Positions 56,076 through 64,000 of a DNA stretch of 64,000 bases are shown here, piece by piece (the first letter of the stretch is position 1; the number at the start of each line of letters is the position of its first letter). This DNA is from Batillaria attramentaria (Eukaryota > Mollusca > Gastropoda > Batillariidae). The notes under the pieces were generated by a model. It was not told the DNA's origin and searched no databases. It saw only the letters and a list, made by a program, of their open reading frames with translations. The position numbers and the translations under genes were made by a program. The stretch covers positions 397,501 to 461,500 of the forward strand of contig JACVVK020000369.1 of NCBI GenBank assembly GCA_018292915.2. The letters are read 5' to 3'.

Positions 56076-56249
56076 GTGGGTGTTTGGGAGTTTAACGTCC
56101 TTTTCCACCACATAAGGGTGATATCAAAGACGGTGCAACGAGAAAAAAGGCCAGCACAAATATTTGGCCCCAGCCGGCGGGATTCGAACTCGCGACCCGA
56201 GCACTGAGAGTCCAACGCACTACCATTCGGCCGGCCACCCCGGCTCCCC
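56076..56249 (-). mobile_element. tRNA-derived SINE, family A, copy 7, with perfect 13-bp target duplication
   Basis: GAGTCTTTTTAAG at 56063-56075 and 56250-56262 flanks the element exactly. The full tRNA-like head is at its right end (minus strand) and the family body at the left. Removing it restores the RT reading order of the host element. Confidence 0.93.
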
Positions 56250-56262
56250 GAGTCTTTTTAAG

Positions 56263-56362
56263 TGGCACATTCTCATCCGAAGGGATTGCTAAGTATGGGG
56301 TACATCAGGGCTCCATCTTGGGGCCTCTTTTATTTTGTCTTTATATAAATGGCCTTCTTTTT
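56263..56362 (+). pseudogene. reverse transcriptase motif B segment
   Basis: The frame reads SGTFSSEGIAKYGVHQGSIL GPLLFCLYINGLLF. G(V/P)xQGSILGPLLF.LYIN is RT motif B. It is cut by the Helentron-like insertion immediately afterwards and continues at 58044. Confidence 0.85.
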
Positions 56363-58041
56363 GGCTCACTTGTGTAACAAAGTGAGTCTATGTAATAACC
56401 CTCCGTCGTCTGTGTGTGTGTGTGTCTGTGTGTCCGCAGTAAACCTTAACATTGGCCTTTTCTCAGAATCTACGAACAGCAGAGACACCAAAATTAATCT
56501 GCTGATAGACAGCCATAAGACCTTTCAAAATATAACATAATTATTGACCTTGACCTTGGTCAAGGTCACTAAAGCTGTCTGTTTGGAAAGTTTACATTGG
56601 CATTTTCTCAGAATCCAGAAAAGCCAGATACATCAAACTTTGCATGATGATGGACATTGACAATACCTTTACCGGCCTGTCTATATTTAGTGACTTTGAG
56701 TCAAGGTCAAGGCCATGCAAGTTGTTTTGCGGAAAGCCTGATGAAACCTTAACTTTGGCATTTTCTCAGAAACAATGAACAGCATATGCACCAAACTTGA
56801 CACGCTGGTAGTCAGCCGTAAAACCGTTCAAAAAATACCATAGTGATTGACCTTGACCCAAGGTCAAGGTCACTAAAGCTGTCTGTCTGGAAATTTTACA
56901 TTGGCATTTTCTCAGAGTCCTAAAAAGCCAGAGACATCAAACTCTGCATGTTGATGGACATTGACAACAACCTTTACTGACATACCTGTACTTAGTGACT
57001 TTAGTCAAGGTCAAGGCCATGCAAGCTGTTTTGCGGAAAACCTCCCAAAACCTTAACATTGGCATTTTCTCAGAAACAATGAACATCACCAAACTCGGCA
57101 CGCTGATAGACAACCATAAGACCTTTCAAATCAAACGCAAGGTCAAGGTCACTAAAGCTGTCTTTTATAAAAGTTTACATTGGCAATTTTTAAGAATCTG
57201 GGAAAGCCAGAGACATTAAACTTTGCAAGATGATAGACATTGACAACACCTTCACTGACATACCTGTATTCAGTGACTTTGAATCAAGGTCAAGGCCACA
57301 CAAGCAGTTTTGCGGAAAACTTTCGAAAACCTTAACATTTGCAGTCTCTCAGAAACAATAAACAGCAGTAGCACCAAACCTGGCTTGCTGATAAACAGTA
57401 GTAAGACCTTTCAAGAAATACCATTTTGAATAACCTTGACTAAAGGTCAAGGTCATCAATAGCTGTCGCATTGGAAATTAAAATTGCCATTTTCTCAGAA
57501 TGTAGGGGAACCAGAGGCATCAAACTTTGCATGATGATAGACATTGACAAAACCTGTACTGGCATGCTTGTATTCAATTTCCTTGAGTCAAGGTCAAGGC
57601 CATTCAACATGTTTTGCGGAGACTTTAACGTTAGCATTTTCCTTGGAACAACAAACAGCAGGTGCACCCAAACAAGGCACAATGATAGACAGCCAATGAG
57701 ACCTATGCACACACTACCCCTTCGAATAACCTTGGCTCAAGGTCAAGGTCATTACAGCTGTCTGTTGTGAAATTTTAACATTACCACTGTGTACAGGAAA
57801 CTACAAAAACTAGAGCTGTCAAACTTGGCATAATGATAATTACTGATAAGCTCTTCACTTACAGATCTCATTTGAATGACCTTGACCTTCATAGAAGCTG
57901 TCCTGGGAAAACTGTTATTTCGCCATTTGCCGTTTTCTTAGGAACTATGAACACAAGAGACACCCTACTTCAGGATAGCTAGTGATAGGAGCTTTACAAA
58001 CATACTCTTTTGAGTGAGCCAAGGAAGCTTTGCTCCTCTAG
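56363..58041 (+). mobile_element. Helitron/Helentron-like non-autonomous element, long copy
   Basis: Same termini as the 260-bp copy at 50153: GGCTCACTTGTGTAACAAAG TGAGTCTATGTAATAACC at the left; GAGTGAGCC, the hairpin AGGAAGC-TTT-GCTCCT and CTAG at the right. The body is an array of roughly 290-bp units that alternate AACCTTAACATTGGCATTTT CTCAGAA blocks with TCAAGGTCA-rich blocks. No Rep/helicase ORF is present. It is inserted in a T run within the RT gene of the second non-LTR element. Confidence 0.75.
56545..56872. promoter_or_regulatory. clustered TCAAGGTCA nuclear-receptor-type half-sites (candidate)
   Basis: TGACCTTGACC is followed by GGTCAAGGTCA with a 2-bp gap at 56545-56568 and with a 3-bp gap at 56848-56872. 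The short copy of the element has the 3-bp-gap form at 50336-50360. Further TCAAGGTCA or AGGTCAAGG sites occur near 56702, 57004, 57130, 57283, 57434, 57588 and 57729. TCAAGGTCA is the known extended half-site of ERR, SF-1/NR5A and Ftz-F1 receptors. Binding is inferred from the motif only. Confidence 0.45.
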
Positions 58042-58043
58042 TT

Positions 58044-58245
58044 TGTTTATCTAGTCCCAACGTGTCCTGCGAGTTATTTGCAGATGACACAACACCACAC
58101 ACATCCGACAAAGAAGAGGCAACAATTAACACAACACCACACACATCCGACAAAGAAGAGGCAACAATAAACACAACACTCCAGCAGAGCCTCGATGAAG
58201 TATATGAATGGTGTACTCAAAATCATATGATAATCAGCGTACATG
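58044..58245 (+). pseudogene. reverse transcriptase catalytic box segment with in-frame duplication
   Basis: SPNVSCELFADDTTPHTSDK EEATIN contains the FADD catalytic box. A 42-bp (14-codon) tandem duplication repeats TTPHTSDKEEATIN, followed by TTLQQSLDEVYEWCTQNHMI ISV, the usual RT text after the catalytic box. The element is lost after about 58245. Confidence 0.85.
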
Positions 58246-58534
58246 GGTGTGCTTTTTCAGTGTTGGATTGGTGTGGTGGTACAGACTGGCAGTATGGGAG
58301 AGTGGAGGGATGGGTGGAGAGGGTGATCATACATCCCACTGTCTCCATTGATTACTTTCAGGATCAGTTTAATGTCAGAAATAAACTGTTTGGCGTTTTT
58401 GGTGTTGTTCTTGTTGCTGTCTGGGACCGGGGTGGGGGGGGGGGGTGCATTGTGGAGGGGGTTGGTTTTCCTTTCTACTTACTGTATTACTTTTATTTAT
58501 TCACTTTTCACTTTAAAAAGTTAAACTCGTGTGT
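58246..58534. other. unassigned stretch
   Basis: No recognisable feature apart from a poly-G run near 58434-58446. Confidence 0.45.
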
Positions 58535-58541
58535 GTTGTGT

Positions 58542-58583
<42 letters not shown>

Positions 58584-58669
58584 TGTGTGTGTGTGTTGTG
58601 TGTGTGTGTGTGCGTGTGTGTGTGTGTGTGTGTGTGCGTGTGTGTGTGCGTGTGTGTGTGTGTGTGTGA
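58535..58669. repeat. (TG)n microsatellite
   Basis: About 65 TG repeats with occasional C or missing-base interruptions. It directly abuts repeat F, and the second copy of repeat F also abuts a long (TG)n. Confidence 0.95.
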
Positions 58670-59067
58670 TATTTATTTCGAGGGAAGAAGCAGGAACGTT
58701 AATCCACGATCACATGTCTGAAGTTAAATACAATATCTTATCAAAATGAAGCATAAGTACAAGAACAATTTCAGGAGAATCCTTTGACTTGGTTGGCTAC
58801 ACGAGAAGCCGAAACCTTACGACCAGGAAAAACAAAGAAAGACTGGATGTGAGCGAAAAAACAGCAACCACAGTTTACGAAAGAGACTGTATGTATTTAG
58901 AAATAGCATTTCTATTGATTTACGCATTAATTTTGTAACGACATAAGGATGAGGCTGTTCACCTTTTCGGTCTAACATTACACGCTGTATTAATTCGAAA
59001 TCCGATTACGTTCTCCTCGACCGGCCGGTGAGAGATCAGTGAAACAAAACTTGTGTTTCTCAACCTC
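58670..59067. repeat. dispersed repeat F, copy 1
   Basis: About 398 bp starting ATTTATTTCGAGGGAAGAAG and ending CTTGTGTTTCTCAACCTC. It is nearly identical to 61970-62368: a handful of single-base differences by eye, same orientation. In both copies a long (TG)n precedes it, so read on the minus strand it is a retroposon-like unit with a (CA)n tail. No ORF. Confidence 0.9.
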
Positions 59068-59159
59068 ACACACACACACACACGCTATTTACATCCCCTC
59101 GGCTTACATACAATTTGGCAGGGAAACGAACTCATAATGCACTGAGGCTTAACAGAGGT

Positions 59160-60960
59160 TTAGCTGTCAAAGGCTTGGCGGAAGAGATAGGTCTTCAGAT
59201 GCGATTTAAACAGAGGCAGTGAGGTTGAAGGCGGAGTTCGATTGGCAAGGAGTTCCAGACAGTCGGGGCTAAAAAGCTGAAAGAGCGCTCTCCGGCAGTT
59301 TTCATGTTACGCTTCGGAATTGTGAGGAGTTTTTCGCTAGCGGAACGCAGGGTGCGCGACGGTTGATACTTACAGAGTAAGGCCGACAGGTAGGGAGGAA
59401 GAGAACCCTCGAAGAAACGGAATGTGAGAGTGGCGATTTTGTACTGGAAACGGAATTGAACAGGGAGCCAATGTAGATGTTTCAGCAGAGGCGTAACGTG
59501 ATCCCTCTTTCGTTTTCTCAAGATGAGACGCGCCGCGTTGTTTTGGATCATCTGCAAACGAGAGATCTGGTCTGCCGGTAAACCTGCAAAGACGGAGTTG
59601 CAGTAATCCAACCGCGACGTTACGAACGCATTGACAAGCCTTGATCAGTTGATGCTGCACTTTCAGAGAGGAACGGCCTAAGTGAGGAGATCCTGCGGAG
59701 CTCAAGAAAAGCCGCACGGCAGACGCTGCTGATCTGATCATGCATGGAAAGCGTCTGGTCGATCTTCACACCTAGATATTTCACACACTTTTGGAAAGAG
59801 ATCTGAGACCCACCGATGTTTGCGACCTCGCTGCCAATCAAACTAAGACGCGACTGAGAACCTACAGGCATGACCTCAGTTTTGTCAGTGTTGAGTTTAA
59901 GCTTGTTGCTAGTCATCCAGGACAAAACATCTTCAATACAGGACTGAATGCTCAGCTGAGCAGAGCTGAAATGGTCGGGAGTACTGCTTTTTGACAGTTC
60001 AGTGTCGTCCGCATACTTGTGAAAATCACACTCATGACGGAGATCACATCAGACAGAGGCTGGGAATACAGCGTAAACAAAACAGGCCCTAAAACGGAGC
60101 CCTGAGGGACCCCAAACACCAACAGACTAGAAGCAGACAACTGGCCATCAACGGTTACACATTGGAAGCGATCTGTGACATAGGACGTGAACCACGCCAG
60201 CGCGGTGCCGTGAATACCAAAAGTCAACTCCAACCTCTTCAGCATCACAGAGTGATCAAGCGTGTCGAATGCTGCGCTGAGATCCAGGAGAGCAACAAGG
60301 GAGACTAGTCTCTCGTCTGAGTTCACAAGCAGACCATCCAGGACACTCAGCACAGCAGTCTCCGTGCTATGATCCTTCCGGTATGCCGACTGGTGGACTT
60401 CAAGTAGATCATTTTCAGACAGATGGCGCTGCAGCTGTTTTAAGACAACCTTCTCTAGGATCTTTGAAATGAACGGGAGATTAGAAACAGGTCTAAAGTG
60501 TTTCAGGTTATTCACATCAAGTCCAGGCTTCTTCAGAAGCGGCGTAACAACTGCGTGTTTAAACTGACTGGGCACTGTACCGGTAGTGAGAGAAGTGTTC
60601 ACAATAGCAGTAATTAGTGGAATGAGATCGTCAATACACTGTTTTACGAGGGATGTAGGAATGGGATCAAGCACACAGCTCTTTGTCGGAGACATCATAA
60701 ATAAGTTTCACGATCTCCTGCTCAGTCACTGGCTCGAAACATGACAGTGAAGGGCCGTCATATACACTAAAAGTAGGGGGATCGCATGAGCACGAGTCTA
60801 GTTCAGAGCGGATACGCTTGATCTTGTCTGAGAAAAAGTCACAGAACCGCAGTACCCGGGCAGCCTACCTGTCTCAGTGGTCGCAGCTCCTTTCCGAAGT
60901 TCAGCAACGGTGACCTCGGCGAGTATTTGCATGGGTGACATGCTGTAGGGTTTTGCTTCA
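59160..60960 (-). pseudogene. non-LTR retrotransposon ORF2: reverse transcriptase and C-terminal domain (third element)
   Basis: Minus strand, 5' to 3': FSDKIKRIRSELDS and PVTEQEIVKLI; after a shift SPTKSCVLDPIPTSLVKQCI; FRPVSNLPFISKILEKVVLK; HQSAYRKDHSTETAVL; motif A ALLDLSAAFDTLDHSVMLKR; motif B FGVPQGSVLGPVLF; after a shift motif C HKYADDTEL; CVKYLGVKID; and after another shift RLDYCNSVFAGLPADQISRL QMIQNNAARLI to FKSHLKTYLFRQAFDS and a stop at 59160. This is the CR1/L2/Rex-like RT plus the usual C-terminal segment. At least three frame breaks; endonuclease absent (5'-truncated). The catalytic residues are all present. Confidence 0.88.
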
Positions 60961-61027
60961 CACGCGTGCCCCAAAGACTTTCCACCATTAATTACCGATC
61001 GCACCCGGCACTGTTCTATGGGCGGGG

Positions 61028-61160
61028 GCTTCAGTTGCCAACCGCGCGCATGGCCTTTATTTGTTCTTGTTCTTCAGTTGCCAACCGCGCGCATGGCCTT
61101 TATTTGTTCTTGTTCTTCAGTTGCCAACCGCGCGCATGGCCTTTATTTGTTCTTGTTCGG
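61028..61160. repeat. 43-bp tandem repeat, three units
   Basis: CTTCAGTTGCCAACCGCGCG CATGGCCTTTATTTGTTCTT GTT repeated three times with no visible change. Short ORFs spanning it are artefacts. Confidence 0.92.
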
Positions 61161-61834
61161 ATGAACAATAACCACTCCATGTTTGGCTCTGACAGGATTT
61201 GAACCCATGACCTTTCCATCTCGTTTCCATCTCTCAACCGCTCGTCTTGGGTAAAATTGATGGAGACGCAGAGGAAGACATGGTTCTTTCGGTCTAGCTA
61301 GAGCGCTTCATTTCACCGGATCTCGTTTGTGACGGGCAAACAGGAAGGCCACCGATGAAATTTCTGCTCTTCTCGTCAGCAGATGCAAAATGTGTTTGGG
61401 TCAGCTCCAGTTTAGCTGGAGTTTTAAAACAAAGCAGCTGTCAGTTGAGTGTGCCCTGTGAACAGGACTCGGCAGAAAAAAAACCCAAATCTGTTTGTAA
61501 CTTTAAAATGAAATAGCAGGCAGTTAAACTCACATCTCTTTTTTTTTTGGGGGGGGGGGGGGTGGGGGGTGGAAAAGGAGGAGGTGTTCTGGTGGATTAT
61601 TATAAAACTCTTCAAAATATACGTAAACGATTATACAAAAAAATGTGATTTTGTGATTGTAATTTTCACAAAAGTTACCATAACGCTTGCATTTAGTTTC
61701 AGGTTACGTCCCCTGAGATTCCCAAGTTTGAGTTCCGGTGTAATTTGCCGTGGTTACAAACTGACGCTAATCCTCTTTATTAAGGATTACAAGAAACTGT
61801 AGTTGTATCTGTTTATCGTGTTGGAAGAAAGAGA

Positions 61835-61836
<2 letters not shown>
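61161..61836. other. unassigned stretch
   Basis: It includes the tRNA-like B-box text GACAGGATTTGAACCCATGA near 61190, probably an old SINE remnant, and a poly-T/poly-G run at 61540-61563. No gene. Confidence 0.4.
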
Positions 61837-61883
<47 letters not shown>

Positions 61884-61939
61884 TGTGTGTGTGGTGTGTG
61901 TGTGTGTGTGTGTGTGTGTGGTGAGTGTGGTGTGTGTGT

Positions 61940-61969
<30 letters not shown>
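61837..61969. repeat. (TG)n microsatellite
   Basis: Long interrupted (TG)n directly preceding the second copy of repeat F. Confidence 0.95.
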
Positions 61970-61970
<1 letters not shown>

Positions 61971-62368
61971 ATAATTTATTTCGAGGGAAGCAGCAGGAAA
62001 GTTAATCCACGATCACATGTCTGAAGTTAATACAATATCTTATCAAAATGAAGCATAAGTACAGAAACAATTTCAGGAGAATCCTTTGACTTGGTTGGCT
62101 ACACGAGAAGCCGAAACCTTACGACCAGGAAAAACAAAGAAAGACTGGATGTGACAGAAAAACAGCAACCACAGTTTACGAAAGAGACTGTATGTATTTA
62201 GAAATAGCATTTCTATTGATTTACGCATTAATTTTGTAACGACATAAGGATGAGGCTGTTCACCTTTTCGGTCTAACATTACACGCTGTATTAATTCGAA
62301 ATCCGATTACGTTCTCCTCGACCGGCTGGTGAGAGATCAGTGAAACAAAACTTGTGTTTCTCAACCTC
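61970..62368. repeat. dispersed repeat F, copy 2
   Basis: Near-identical to 58670-59067. Differences include GAAG/GAAGCAGC near the start, TTAAATAC/TTAATAC, and CCGGCCGG/CCGGCTGG near the end. The two copies flank the minus-strand LINE at a distance of about 2.9 kb. Confidence 0.9.
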
Positions 62369-62631
62369 TAAAACCGAAAAGAACAGATGTGATAAATAAC
62401 GCCCCGTACTTCGGTTTTCACTCTCTGCACTTTCAGGTTTGACTGTAGCGTATGCGGCTTTGTAGTGATCGGTCGGTCTATTCTGCGTGTCAACACAGTT
62501 ACTACTCAAAGGGAAAGTAGTTGACAAGATCCGCTGGGCCAGCAGTAGCTTTACGGTTTTGTTTTTTATCCCACGATGTTTTCTTTTGAAGCCCCTGGCC
62601 ATTAGGTGGGCTAAGGGGGATTATTGCTATC

Positions 62632-62678
<47 letters not shown>

Positions 62679-63362
62679 AACTTAAAAAAAAAAAATTAAA
62701 TACAACTTAAAAAAAAAAAAAAACGGAGGAAAAACGAACTGAATGAAGAATGTACAATAGAGTAATATGGCTAAACTGGGTGTGCCCACTGATCAGAGAG
62801 TGCGCGTGTGCGTTGCACCAGATCGATATATCATTTGCATACCACTCCGCATTGCTGCCGCCATAACACAGGCACATCCCGCTATTGGAAAAGCCTCATT
62901 AGTCACAGAAATCTGCTTGGCGGTCGCTGATTGGACTGCTGTAATGTGACGTCACGAACTGACCAGATCGATGACTGCTCAGTTTCCCTGTTAGCTCTAC
63001 CTCCCATCAGTACTGCCGTGACATTAACATATTACGTTAATAGGGAATTTGCAGAACTGTGCTGGGGAATTTAGAAAACATTTGGACGAAAGTGGTACGC
63101 GCATGCATACATGGAATTGATTTCTTTCTACAGTAAGTGGCGAAAGATAAACTTGTCAACAAAGAGGCAAACAACAGTGTTCAGCTTGTTCGGTCCATGA
63201 CTAAACTGATGTGAAAGAGCGGACTCTGTGACTGGAGGTGCGGCTTTAGTGTCGCTGTCGCATCTTTCGTTATTTTTCCTCCCTCCTTCTCTCTTTTTTA
63301 TTTAACATATCTATCTTCACGAGTTTTACTAGTTGACAAACAGTCGTGTACAACGGTGCATC
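62369..63362 (+). promoter_or_regulatory. 5' flank of the mucin-like gene, with CRE, CCAAT-type and octamer-type motifs
   Basis: TGACGTCA (a perfect CRE palindrome) at 62947-62954, reverse CCAAT boxes (CTATTGGAAAAG and CTGATTGGACT) at 62882-62940 and ATTTGCAT at 62832-62839 lie 400-530 bp before the ATG at 63363. A (TG)n is at 62634-62674. No TATA box at a fitting distance was identified. Promoter function is inferred only from motif clustering and position. Confidence 0.3.
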
Positions 63363-63814
63363 ATGATCACGAACAAACACGTCGTGTTCTTCCTTGTGTT
63401 CCTGCTGTGTTTCACCTCAAACTCCCAGACTGGGGGACCTCATCCAGCTGAGGACGAGGACACACAAGACGGACTTGTGACGACTGCGAACTCGCAAATC
63501 TCAAAGACAGAGAGATTTCAGAGCCGTAGTACAGACAGTACAACTGCACTGGAGACACTGCGAAGGAAAGAAGAAGGGGGGACTTCTTTTCTTAGACCTA
63601 ACAGTGTCCGAGACAGACTATACAGTGTCCGAGACAGACTATACTGAGCCACCAGGACATGACGTGGTCAGCGGAGTGTGGCCAGTCACCACCACGCGAA
63701 GAACGACAGCCGGAGACGACACGACGGCCGTGCAAGCGACTTCGTCTGATGGTCATGAGCTGTTCCACACTGACACGACAAGTGTAGATGGCGTAACTGG
63801 TGTCACATCAGCAG
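63363..63814 (+). CDS. first exon of a secreted or membrane Thr-rich protein, frame interrupted
   Basis: MITNKHVVFFLVFLLCFTSN SQ is a clear signal peptide. It is followed by acidic and Thr/Ser-rich sequence (DEDTQDGLVTTANSQISKTE). The coding-like frame shifts by one base somewhere in 63545-63600 (a G6 run lies at 63576-63581). It continues as TVSETDYTVSETDYTEPPGH and WPVTTTRRTTAGDDTTAVQA to GVTSA and a phase-1 donor GCAG|GTAAAT. VSETDYT is a small tandem repeat. The composition resembles the Thr-rich exon at 52.6 kb, so the two genes may be tandem paralogs. The rest of the gene lies beyond the window. Frameshift, polymorphism or homopolymer error cannot be separated here. Confidence 0.6.
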
Positions 63815-64000
63815 GTAAATTAACCCCTTGTTTCTCTCTCATCCTGTTTTGCTTTCCGTCATCCTATTTTGATGTTTATGTTTGAAATTATGAGCGGCTA
63901 AAAGAAAGAAGGCCTTGTGGAATTTTATGTTTCATATTATGACTTTGGAACATGAAATCCATTGACTGACTGACTGACTCTCTCTCTCTCTCTCTTGGCG
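63815..64000. other. start of intron, with (GACT)n(CT)n at window end
   Basis: No coding signal after the donor. (GACT)n and (CT)n run to the edge. Confidence 0.6.

Larger units (their letters stand above)
54988..58245 (+). mobile_element. degenerate non-LTR retrotransposon (second), split by two insertions
   Basis: RT-encoding part of a CR1/jockey-type element: linker, RT palm up to the FADD box and a little beyond. It is interrupted first by a family-A SINE (56076-56249) and then by a 1.68-kb Helentron-like element (56363-58041). The reading frame continues sensibly across both insertions. 5'-truncated, 3'-incomplete, with stops and frameshifts. Confidence 0.85.

Noticed and set aside
58670..62368. 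Direct repeats as LTRs of one retrotransposon
   Set aside because: The internal RT is a non-LTR type on the minus strand. No primer-binding site, polypurine tract, gag or integrase is present, and both repeats abut (TG)n rather than ending in TG...CA with a target duplication.

Overview
This window is eukaryotic nuclear DNA, very probably from a mollusc and most likely a gastropod. Genes are split by GT-AG introns. Microsatellites of (TG)n, (GA)n and (CA)n type and poly-G/poly-C runs are very common. At least three tRNA-headed SINE families and several non-LTR retrotransposons are present. The dominant gene resembles the molluscan LDLa/LRR receptor GRL101 of Lymnaea. The species is inferred, not shown.

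Layout. From 3.6 to 28.0 kb (+) lies the 3' part of a very large receptor gene. Two phase-1 LDL-receptor class A exons (3614-3733 and 12534-12656) lead in matching phase to a single ~5.9 kb exon (22064-28010). That exon encodes a CUB-like domain, nine LDLa or LDLa-like modules, two C-type lectin domains, two leucine-rich-repeat blocks, an LGR/relaxin-receptor-type seven-helix domain and a cytoplasmic tail. The ectodomain is an internal tandem duplication. The introns hold a decayed non-LTR element whose ORF1 begins with a 2A-like motif (3.86-7.99 kb), a palindromic element with a 32-bp minisatellite in its loop (8.79-9.44 kb), an apparently intact DD34D mariner (11.15-12.48 kb), a two-copy unknown repeat, a TIR element (15.92-16.77 kb), a 22-bp satellite open in three frames (17.78-18.84 kb) and a composite minisatellite (20.69-21.96 kb).

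From 28 to 37 kb gene content is low. It includes a perfect 174-bp inverted repeat (31794-32219), duplicated exon-like segments, one small open exon (33479-33658) and a possible LTR. From 37.2 to 44 kb are a PIF/Harbinger remnant, Tigger/pogo-like MITE sequence, a 27-bp coding-length minisatellite and several SINEs. From 45.2 to 46.9 kb (+) are exons of a caudal/Cdx-type homeobox gene with the conserved intron at homeodomain residues 44/45, but with the near-invariant Asn51 replaced by Lys.

From 47.8 to 52.2 kb are SINEs, a second 32-bp minisatellite and the second copy of the unknown repeat, which carries a Helitron/Helentron-like insertion. The other copy of the unknown repeat supplies the empty site. 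From 52.6 to 54.0 kb (+) are the 3' exons of a Thr-rich, mucin-like single-pass membrane protein. At 63.36-63.81 kb the first exon of another Thr-rich secreted or membrane protein begins. Between them lie two further decayed non-LTR elements. One (+ strand, 54.99-58.25 kb) is split by a SINE with a perfect 13-bp target duplication and by a 1.68-kb Helentron-like element full of TCAAGGTCA motifs. The other (- strand, 59.16-60.96 kb) has a recognisable YADD reverse transcriptase.

The likely host genes are therefore the GRL101-like receptor, the caudal-like gene and the two mucin-like genes. Nearly everything else is repeat-derived. All domain calls were made by eye from translated motifs; no database search was run.
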